Origin: Terana coerulea
Lineage: Eukaryota; Basidiomycota; Agaricomycetes; Polyporales; Phanerochaetaceae
DNA: 20,840 bases
NCBI GenBank assembly: GCA_024811115.1
Contig: JAKOGH010000180.1
Span: 1 to 20,840, forward strand
Direction: 5' to 3'
A model generated the notes under the pieces. It made no database searches and had not been told where the DNA came from. It saw only the letters and a program-made list of their open reading frames with translations. Positions 10,018-20,100 of the stretch are shown one piece after another. The number at the start of each line of letters is the position of its first letter. Position 1 is the first letter of the stretch. Made by a program: the position numbers and the translations under genes.

Positions 10018-10195
10018 CAAATGGTCTTTCGCATAGGCTCAGGTAAACTCTGATAAAATTAAGTCAGCCGATTGGAAGCTACCTGAGAAGAAAGCATCTA
10101 CCTGTAGCTCTCAGAGACCGTGGTAGAGCAGACCATGCATCATAGAGTATCATAGGCTATACCAGCCTATTATACCCTTTGCTTTCAATGAATAA

Positions 10196-10581
10196 CCCCG
10201 AGTGCGTACCATAGTCAACATGAACCACATAATTAAAACCCCTTTCCTGATGCAAGCCACAGATAGAACGGTGGAGTCGGTGCCTGTTACACACCACGGT
10301 GTACAAGATGCATTCGACGGGTAACCTAGGGCTGTGCTGAGCATTACCTTCCACCATGATTTTTACGAGCACTCACAAGATGCAATTGGTGAACAGACAG
10401 GGTACCGGTCCAAGGTGAGTTTGTTGCCAACCTCTTAGGGCGAGTACTCCAACTCATGGTGTCTTAGCTTAGGCAGCTGGCTGCAGACGTCGTCTGGGAG
10501 GCTGTTTGGTCTGGTACAAGTTCAACGTTCAAGTCCAAGTTGTTACTTACCGGCATCGGGCAAGCATCGGGGCATCGTTGA
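10196..10581 (+). pseudogene. Broken two-exon remnant, possibly of a class 3 lipase
   Basis: One frame runs 10196-10321, is cut by TAA (10322-10324), and continues to 10414. A consensus intron (GTGAGT at 10415, CTCCAACTC branch, TTAG at 10467; 53 nt) joins it in phase to 10468-10581. The pieces VPVTHHGVQDAF and then LRQLAADVVWEAVWSG...SKLLLTGIGQASG resemble the VxVHxGFxDA...V...SxxVLVTGHSLG stretch of secreted fungal class 3 lipases. The nucleophile motif GHSLG is not present (GIGQASG instead). The resemblance is weak and the gene, if it was one, is dead. Confidence 0.25.
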
Positions 10582-11136
10582 GGCGCATCATGACGTCAAG
10601 CAGTCGATCATTGCGCCTCCGCCCACCGACGCCCGACTCGCGATACCAGCGCTCGAGTCCTTTCCTCCCGCCGCCACCAGTACGTCGTCGTCGCTCTCGG
10701 TCGCGTTCACAGCTCCGGACCCTACGCGCGAAAACTGTGCCATCAAGGCTTTTGTCCTCTGCGCGCCCATAACGCATGGCATCAAGCTTACAGACGCTCT
10801 CCGCTGATTGGGCGAATCAACGGTCACGGGATGAGTCGCGGTCGCGTTTGGGCGTGATGCCCCTCGAATCCGAACCATCTTGCTTTCTCACGCTTTCTGG
10901 GTCATCCCAGCACGTCCCTGCTACGTCTGTCGACGACGACGACAACGGCGACCTCCCAAAACCGCGACAAACTCGACGCGAAACCACGGTCGCCAACTTT
11001 TCACCCCCAACACTCGATATCGACGAGTCCAGCTCATCAAACACTGGCCGAACGCCCCACGTCGAACTTGGAAACCTTCGCTTATTGGACATCTTCCCTC
11101 TTGCCCATGTTCTGAAACCCGCCCAACTTGTCTTCG
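10582..11136 (+). promoter_or_regulatory. CpG-rich upstream region of the large gene
   Basis: Sharp return to GC- and CpG-rich sequence. It carries a perfect CRE (TGACGTCA, 10591-10598) and an inverted CCAAT (ATTGG, 10807-10811). All three plus frames are long and protein-like in composition, so coding cannot be judged by eye. The longest, 10776-11144, gives 122 codons and overlaps the start of the large gene by eight bases (ATGTCTGA). It may be an upstream ORF in the leader, an unresolved first exon, or chance. No TATA box is evident. Confidence 0.4.
10591..10598. promoter_or_regulatory. Perfect CRE palindrome
   Basis: TGACGTCA, the consensus site of Atf/CREB-type bZIP factors, 546 bp upstream of the ATG of the large gene. 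An 8-mer is expected about once in three windows of this size by chance, so its position is the only support. Confidence 0.35.
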
Positions 11137-14100
11137 ATGTCTGACTACTCTTCAACCGCGCCCTCGTACCAGGGACCGCGTTCTCCGCTGTTCGGCACAG
11201 CCACCTTCACCGCAGTGTCAAACTCACAAACGCCAATGTCACCTTCAAGACGCTCAGGCTCAACTCTTTCTTGTTAGTAACGTCTTTGTGCTGCCCTCGT
11301 TCGACCATTAACCTTATGCGTGTCCGTCCAGACGATCGCTCATACGACAGCGATGACGCTTCAAGCGAGCAATACATGCCCAGAACCGACCTATCGCAAG
11401 CTCATGACTACAACGCCTACAGCTACTCAGACGACTCCTTCGACGACCGAGCGCAGGTCGAAGCCGAACTCGAAGAAGTAGACGATGAGATCCAGCAGAC
11501 TCTGGACATGTGGAACCCCTCGTATGGTTCGCTGGGACCGGCGGAAAGCTTCCTGGCAGACCGCGACAGGCGTATCCTTAGCACAATCTCTGAACACACC
11601 GAGAACGTCTCCTCCCGGCCTCCTTCGTTCATTCCAGGCAGCAGGCCAAACACCCAATACTCGACTCTACCCGCTGAACCCATTCGACGCTCCACCTATG
11701 GTCCCGTCGGAGCGACGCCTTTATGCACACAAGGTCTGCCACAGAACCTGCAGACCGCCCCGTTACACCTGGACGCCCAGCAGTGAGCAACCTGATCGCT
11801 CAATTTGAGGCGAAGAAGAACACCCCACCTTTTGTCCAAGGCCACTCCAGAATGGCGTCTGCGCCCGCGGGTCCTCGCTCCCCCAGCCCGTACACGACAA
11901 TCACGTCTGCCAGCCAGACAATGCCCACTTTGTCTACTACGGCAAGCGGCTTCGGCTTTGGTGCAGCGAGCAGCGGATTGGGTGTAGCAACTGGTTACGG
12001 TAGCAGCGAGTACAGCTATGACTCTCGTTCATCCTCGCCCACCAAGAGCCGGACAAGCTCTGCTGTCTCGGGACCCAGACCGCCCAGTTCAATGGATCCG
12101 AGAAGGGCGCCTGGCATGCATTCTCGATCACGTTCCGAGGCGACTAGCTTCAGCGATACACCTTCAAGGACTGAAATGACTTCCGATACCTTCACAGGTC
12201 TGACTGGGTCGGTTACAGCCTCCGACAGTGCGACGCCGAGCATGACCGCGACTACCATGTCCTTACGTCGTCCGCAGGGGTCCCCGCGCTCTCCGTTAAC
12301 GCAGGTCAAGAATGTTGTATCCGCGTTCAAGGCGAAGACTCCAACCATGCGCAAGACGCTGCCATCCTCGCCCACGCCGTCAGACACCCGTCCTCGACGC
12401 GGCCGTAGATCCATCACTCCTAGTGTCAGCGGCGCAAGCGCGCGGGGCAGGTCTCGAGACGTCGCAACCTCTGATGGCAGCACGAGCCCTGTGGGGTATA
12501 CCGCAAATTTACAAAGGAGCAATACTGTGACCTCTGCGAGCATGATTCCGCCGCCAATCGACATCGCCCAACTTGGCGAGACCGGCGAGGTGAGTTACCA
12601 TTTTGGGGCGCGCTAATCCTTGCCGCCCATTGGGTCGAGGCTTAACGAGTCCCGTTGTGAGTCTCTGCGCAATCACTGCCGATGCTGATTTCACGCCTGT
12701 ACGTTAGCCCCTCAACATCGGCTTGCTGTGGTATCTGAATGTGCACGGAGGACCTCCGTTCCGGTGGCAAAGATGCCAGGCCGTGCTCTACCCGCATATG
12801 CTCGCCCTGACATGGATCGTGCCCGGGGGTCGGAGAGGGACGATCATGCTGGACTTGCTGAACTGCAACTCGGTCGGCACTGCGCTGTCTCCTCAGCATC
12901 CGCAGGCCCGAGACGATCCTGGTGCCATCGCTGCCAAGGAACAAAGCTCGCAACCCGGGGAAGAAGGTCTGCTGGAAATGCTGTCGCCATTCCACCTCAT
13001 GTACGACGATGGCACTGAGCGCCTTGGAACGGACTCACCTAAGGAAAGGCTGGCTTGGATTAACGCGATTCGGTGAGTGCGGTGCTTTTGGTGGCTGAGC
13101 TGACGTTGAGTTGGTTGACGCTTCTTTGTGATTTGTAGTGAGGCCTTGGATCGGCCGATCACCATCCCCGATCGCTCCAGCACCAAGTCCCCCACGGGTT
13201 CAACCCGAACGATCGGCTCAGTTCAGAGCGGATCGTCGCGGTTGTCTGGGGCAGGTTCTGCGTCTACAACCTACATCTCACCGCTCGACAACGCCGACCT
13301 TGCGGACCTGGTGTCTCTGTCTGGCTCAAGCTCGCTGTCCCGCCGCCCCTCCCTTGCTCCTGGTCATCAGATTCGCGCAGTAGACGATAATGCCGTCGGC
13401 AACGAGACATATCTGCCGCACGCGGACTCGCGTGTCATCCCGCCGAGCAGGATGAGCTCCTGCGGCGCACGAGCTCGATGACAGACCTGACCGAGGAGAT
13501 CAATTCTGCTGTGCGTCGTGCGCGAAATCGCCATAGCCTGGGGCTTGGGCTCGGCCTGTCCACGAATGTTACCGGCGAGTCGCCGGTTACGATCTCCAGC
13601 GGCCCGCGCATGGGCAGCCCGGTGACACTGACGCCGCCCCCAAGGGCAAGATCGAGAGTGCGAGGCTCAGAGACGTCGTCGTCGACGTCGGACGACAACT
13701 TCTTTTCGGCGGCAGGTACAAACACGCGGACCCCTACTTCCAGCTTCTACTCTACCTCGTCTTTCAACAAAGCCTTGCCGAGCGCGGAGCCCCAGAGCCT
13801 CACGACGGATGAGACGATCGAGTTTGTATCGAGCACGGGCTTCACTGCGACCACGTCCTACTTGGAGCAGACTTCCCTACACCGTCTTCGGTCTCGCCTT
13901 CACGTGCAGGACTGTCGCGGTCGAGAGGCGTGAGGAGGCGCGCGGCCACGGCAAGCTCCCGCAGCGTCACATCTTCTAACCCGAGCGGCACAGAGGAATC
14001 CTCCGACAAGGAAAATACTACCTCGTATTCTGGCTCAGGATCACGCACCCTCACTTCCGGGTACTCTTCCGAATTCAGCACGCTTGACACCTTCACCCGG

Positions 14101-17100
14101 ACGACGGACTCGTACGCGGCCACAAGTGGAAGCGAGTGGACGCGCAGCGCCACGCCGACCCAGTCTTCCGTGTCTTCGAGCCGCCCAACGAGCGAAATAA
14201 CGACGGACTCTGACAGGCTCCAACCATCGTCGTCTCGGACATCCGCGTCGTACGAGACTGCGAAGAGTCCCAGCGGCTCGCTCGCCTCCCTGCCCACTAT
14301 CCCTTCGGAAGCAGACTACGTGACGGCGGAAGTGTGCTCAACGATTCCTTCGGAGCACTCGGACTACATCACCGCAGAGGTTGGGCGCACGGAAACTGAC
14401 TACGACACCGCGGAGGTGTGCTCGACTCCCGCTGCCACAGAGTATGTCACCGCAGATATTTGTCCTTCCGAGGTATCGACGGATTATGAGACAGCGCAAT
14501 GCCACTGCCCGAAGCCGGCTGTCTCTCCCGAGCCAAGCGAGCAGGAGGTGTCCTTGGAAGAGTCTGAGGCGGCTCCAGAGCTTGAGGAAGACCGCGCTAG
14601 TATCAGGTCACGGTCAGATGTGCCTTCGATACCCTCGGAGAGCGAACTGTCCTACGTCGACCTGCGCCCTGAGGACATCCCCTGCCGCCTTCAGTAGCCA
14701 CGCCCTCGATTACACCAACCGACCTCTTATCTGACCTGGACCTGACCCCTCCGCTGGAGCCCAGCACAGTATCGTCTCCATCTACTGTCCATATCAGTAG
14801 CGAGGATGTCTCTTCGGTGTCCTTCCCGGAACCGTCCCCTCCTGGATCGTCTTTGCAACTGCGTCAGCCTAGCTCGACGTCCTCGATTTCCAGCCCGACG
14901 GAGTCGTCAGTCACACCGACCAGTTCCAGCGAGCCGTCTTCGCTCACTGTGCCGTCTACCCTCGAGTTGCCAACTATCTCTAGCCCGTCCATCCCAGAGT
15001 CTTTGTGGGCCGCCGAGACCGATAGGTCATATGATTCGTCAATCCTGCGCGCGTCGCCGTCGGCACCAAGCATGGCGATCCCTGAAGGCATTGATGTCTC
15101 ATTCGAGACGTCGTTCATGCGGCCGACAACGGCCCCGCTTTCGTCGCCGCCCTCACTTCCGTCACCTTCTCCTGACATCACCTTGCCTCCGTCGGTGACG
15201 TACACCGTGACTCGCACGTCGTCGCTGACCCCGACGCCATCCTCGCTGTCGTTCCTGCCAAGTGTGCCGTCGCCGACCCCGGTCTCATCCGAGGTGTCGA
15301 GCATCACGATCTCGACGACGTATCCCAGTCCTAGTAGCGTCTCATCTCTGAGTCTGCCACCACTTCCGCCGACGCCAGAACCGCTCCGTGATGAGCCGCA
15401 TTCACCGTCGCCTTCTCAGATATCATTGCATAGGTCGTCCCCTCCGTCATCGCCTCCTTCGTCTCCTGGACCATCTGTAAGCCATCCGCATACTTTCGAT
15501 TACTTACGCTGATACTGTTGACTGCAGGAGTCGCCATTGCTGATCCCCTTACCGCCGTCTCGTGGTCCATCGACGCCCTCTGTGTCTATGAGAGCGAGTG
15601 TGACTACCCCGCGTGGCAGTACACCTTCTATTCGTTCGGTAATCGAGACCATTCCGTCTGAGGTCGCTGTTGTCCTCCCTCGGAATGCCACTGTCGACGA
15701 TATTGACATGTTGCTGGACCAACTGCAGCAAGCAGAGCAAGCCCGAGGCGCAGACAATGCCGAGAACCGTGCGCGTATACTGGAACTGCGAGACTTGTTG
15801 GGCGATCTGCTCGATGAGATGCGCCGACGAGAGGAGAGACCGCCCCCGTTCCGACCAAGGATCAATCTGCTGGTAGTGGCTTGGCCGAAAGCCGGGCAGC
15901 GTCGGTTCAGCCCACTCCATCCGCCGCCCCGACTCCCAGACCAATGCCTCAGCCTGTCATCGCTCCTCAGCCTCGCCCAGCTTACCCACCTCCAATGCAA
16001 GGCATGAGGGACCTTGAAATGTCTCCAGCGCCGACGGAAACGGGACCCAAGGCAGTTTATCTTAGCCCACTCCTCGCCGCTGCGGTGCTCTCTCCTGATA
16101 CCCTCCTCGAGACGGAGTCCTTCCTCTCGTCACATCATTCCGACGACTGGAGTCTCATGGAATCTGAGCCGTATCCTGGCCTAGCAAGAACACTGTCTTG
16201 GTCAAGTTTCGAGCCCTCGTCTCCGGAGTCGTCCCCGAGTTCGTCATCAGAGTCAATGCGCCCACGGAGTGCCTTGTCGCTCGACCGAGGAGAGACCCCA
16301 GCCCTGTCACTGTGCTAATGCCTGTCCTCACATCCTGCCTCGCCCGGATTCTGCAACATCAAGCGTCACTGCCCGCCCGCTGCCAGATATTCGGGATTTA
16401 CTGAATGATCTGCGGGCGAAGGTAGATAACCTAAGGCAAGGTCAGGACGCCGCGAATCGGGCACTGGATGACGTGAGACAGCGGCCTGGAGTCCTGGAGC
16501 ATGATGTCCCTGACTATAACGACCGCCTTGCAAGGATCGAGGGCCTGCTGGAAGTGCTGCTGAACCGACCGGTGGCACCTGCGGCTGGGGATCGGGCCGC
16601 ACCTGCACCTACGGAGCCAGCACCTCTCAGAGAGGAAGGAACTGAGTCCATATACGAGAGTGGCTCAGAGACGTCGTCGCTCTTCCGGACCATGCGCGAT
16701 TTCCTGGACAGAAGCCGACGGGATTTCCCTCCAATGCATGCGCCCGCGGCTCCGCGAGCAGGTCCTACATTGGACGAACAACTGGCAGATTTGGCGGCAA
16801 GCGGACCTCTGCCTGCGCAGGGCCAAGTGCAGCCCCCGCCGCCGCTTGTCCCTCTGATATACAGACCCAGACCCCGACTTGCACGACCACGGAGCGCGAG
16901 TCCTACATTCGAAACCGAGCTGCCTCCTCGCCCAGGAACGGTCCCCATCATGGAACCTGTGATCTTCGAACGACCAAGAGCCGCCCCTCGAGTTAGACGG
17001 CGCGCTGCTCCCCGAGCTTCTGCACCGCCATCGGAAACAGACTACGAAGAGGAGCCGATCACACAATTTCCGAACGTTCCACATCAAACGGTACCAACTC

Positions 17101-20100
17101 CATCGGGTCAAATGCGCCCGGACAGTACGGACATTGATATGCTGGCGGAAGTACAACGAAGGCGAGCCGAACGTAGAGGGGAGATGGAGGCTACGGCTCG
17201 GAAGCCGGGCCTGGTGTACGTTCATCTCATTCAGTATTCCAGTATTCTAATGTGGCGCTGATGTTCTGCACAGCGCGCACCTTCTGCTCCCCTGACCTTG
17301 GACAAGAAAGTGGAAGGCCTGGTTCTCAAAGCTGGTACCGCAGGCCACAAGCGACAACGGTAAGGTGTTGCGCTTGCCTCATTGTTATGTGCTTGCTGAT
17401 AGTATGCCATAGGCTCCGGGCACTGTTCCGCCACCTGGCGAATTCACTGGCGTTCCTCCATCTGGGACTGTTCCGCCCGGTACTCAACAGCCCACGCCAG
17501 TGCGTCCATTACATCCTGATCGCAGCTTTTGCTAATCATTGTCTAGGCTTTCGTATTGCCGACGAACGTCGACCAAATCATTGAGCTACTGCGGGTAAGT
17601 ATGTCCACTGTCCTTAGCTTCTCTAATTACTAACGTTTGCGTGCAGGAGAGTCGGTTCGCACAAGCTGCCACTATCGAGCAGCAACGAGAGATCATGAGA
17701 TACATGAGAGGTCTAAACGAGTGGTTAGAGAGGGATGTACACGATCGTCAGTCAGAGATCCGCGCCGTTGCAGCTCGGGTAGACCAATTGCGCGATTTGC
17801 TCTTACAAGCTCTCGGCAGCCAAGGCCAAGGCGGTGAGTACAAACACACTAGAGACTCACCACACCATATGCTAAATGTCCCCATAGTGCAACTACAGCA
17901 GCCGCCGCCGCCGCCACCTTCCAGTCAAGGCATGCAGCCTACCTTCGTGATGCCTCCAGGGAGTGTGCAACCACCAGTCATTCCAGCTCCTCCGCCTGAA
18001 ATGCCTCAGCCTGGATTTATCATGCCGCCAGTGATACCTCCGCAAGAAGGCCAGTTCCCTCCTGGCTTTGTTCCGGGAGTTCTTCGTCCGCCGGTCATAC
18101 CAGGACAGCAGCCTATGAGTATGGGCTACCCCCTACACGACGCACCCCGACACCAGACTTCTCACCAGTGATTCCCGGACGTCCACAGTCTGCTGGAAGA
18201 CCGCACATTCCGGTGATACCGGAAGATTATCCCAGTCCGGAGGGCCGACGGCCGCGTCGCCAGCAGCGGCCGCCTACCGAGTACTACGACGATGAGGCTG
18301 TTGTTCCTCCAAGACCAACGCCCTCAGAGTCACCAACGGAAGAGTCAGACGAGTACTCAGATCGCGGGGGCCGCCGTCCTATCCATATCATCCCTCCTCC
18401 AGGCCACGCCGGCCAACCTGGCTATCCTATTCCTGAACCTACGCTGGTTCGTTTGCCAACTTCGCGGAGAGATAGTCGAAGCTCTGGATCTGAACCTGGA
18501 CACGAGATACATATTCACCCTCCCTCACCACCAACATTCATTCCTCCACCTGGTGGTGTTTCGTCAGGTTATGGTGAACAGCAGCCAGGTCGTCCCATAA
18601 TCATCACTCCCAGTGGCCCTTTGCCTACCGGTCCGGGGTGCAGATGCCGCCTGTTGTCATCCAAGCTCCGTCTGGACGTACTCCAAGTGACATACGATCT
18701 GAAGCAGCTCCTGAAGTCATCAGGGAGCATGAGGGCCCTTCGCATCAACAACAACCAGTGACTGTGATTGTTGGCTCAGACCGTCGCTCGGACCGCTCTC
18801 CCTCTCGCTATGAGTATCGCCGGACACCCTCAAGGCGCTCGCGTTCACGTTCACGCTCGCGCTCGCCATCAGGTCGTCGAACTGAGGCCGCGTATGATGT
18901 TCCACGCACCGAGCGGCACCATTCGCCTCCTCCTGCTGTGATCATACAGCAACCGCCGCAAATGTATCCTCAGCCGCCTCAGATGATGCAGCCCAGCACG
19001 GTGCTTCCTGTACCGCCCCGACTGCTCCTGTATACGTTGAACGAACGCGCTCCAGTCGGTCAAGATCGAGGTCTCCGCAGATTATTCATGTTGGCACAAG
19101 CCGTCGCTCAAGGAGTCCCTACAGGGATCGACCTGAGTATCGTGAGGGGGATCGGGGTCGCTCAAGAAGCCCCTACAGGGATCGGCCTGAGTATCGTGAG
19201 GGGGATCGGGGTCGCTCAAGGTCGCGCTCGCCCATCATACGCAGAACTGAGTCGCGCAGGCATTCTCCACGCGTAATTATGACAGGAAGGTCCAGGTCGC
19301 GATCAAGAAGTCCACCCATGGTCTATCCTCATGGTTCACGATCGCATACGACACATTCTCCCGTGATGGTCATTCCCGCACCTCGTAGTCGACACCGGTC
19401 CCGGTCCCGGTCACGCTCTCCTATTGAGATCCACCCCAGTAGGCATCGCTCGACTCGGGGGCTCCCACCGTTCTCGTTCAACCAAGCACTCGCCGCTCAA
19501 GGTCACGATCCCATTCGCCAATTGTGGTCAGGACTGGGACTCGTACACACCGTACGAGGTCAAGGTCAAGGTCCCCAATTGTCATTGAGGGCGACTCAAG
19601 GACGCATCGCAGACCTCGCTCAAGGTCAAGGTCAAGGTCCCCGATTGTGGTCAGGACTGGGACTCGTACCCACCGTACGAGGTCAAGATCAAGATCAAGG
19701 TCTCCAACCGTCGTTCAGGGCAGCTCGAGGACCCATCGGAGGTCTCGCTCAAGGTCCCCAATTGTCGTGCATGAGGGTTCTCGACTCCGTTCGCGCTCTC
19801 CCAGACTCATTTCTCGCAGCCATCGTACACCAACGCACAGGGCCCACTCCCGGTCTCGGTCGCCCGGATATTATGACGAAGGCGATCGTGGAACGGGGCA
19901 TAGGTCGCCGCCACCGATATTGCACCACCGGACCACAACGAGGCGTAGCCCATCAGGCCGCAGCTATGTAGAAGACGACGAAGGCTCCGGGAGACGGCCG
20001 CGTCTGGCACGTACGCATAGGACGGGCAGGACAAGGTATGTTTTCTATCTTCAATTTGCTTCAACTCCTTGACTCCGCCTCAGGTCGCGCTCAGGATCAC

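Larger units (their letters stand above)
3190..10190. other. Gene-poor AT-rich, CpG-poor block, probably decayed transposon DNA
   Basis: Base composition changes sharply from the GC-rich flanks. CpG is rare: I count 3 in 4081-4320 and 3 in 7141-7440, against more than 30 in 10561-10800. TG and CA are frequent, as expected from deamination of methylated CpG in silenced repeats. Open frames are short and mostly unrecognisable. In 3190-5230 I see no gene: there is a CT-rich tract (about 3650-3720) followed by a GTATGT donor-like site (3826 region), and T/TG-rich sequence after that. In 5910-6682, 7221-8103 and 8519-9816 I see nothing assignable; 8640-8960 is somewhat richer in CpG than its surroundings. 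Confidence 0.6.

Noticed and set aside
10588..10878. Reverse-strand 96-codon ORF with protein-like composition
   Set aside because: GC-rich DNA gives such antisense frames; no splice sites or family match, and the plus-strand frames are equally open.
13842..14297. Reverse-strand ORFs of 130-190 codons opposite the large gene (also 12016-12564, 14864-15307 and 16665-17225)
   Set aside because: They mirror Ser-rich GC-rich exons; the plus strand has consistent splice phases, a PH domain and coiled coils.
14679..14682. Programmed ribosomal frameshifting in the large gene
   Set aside because: Fourteen sites in one gene, without slippery heptamers or shared structure, and a similar shift in the unrelated desaturase.
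19105..19790. CRISPR-like or satellite array
   Set aside because: The repeats are in frame, encode RS modules and lack unique spacers.
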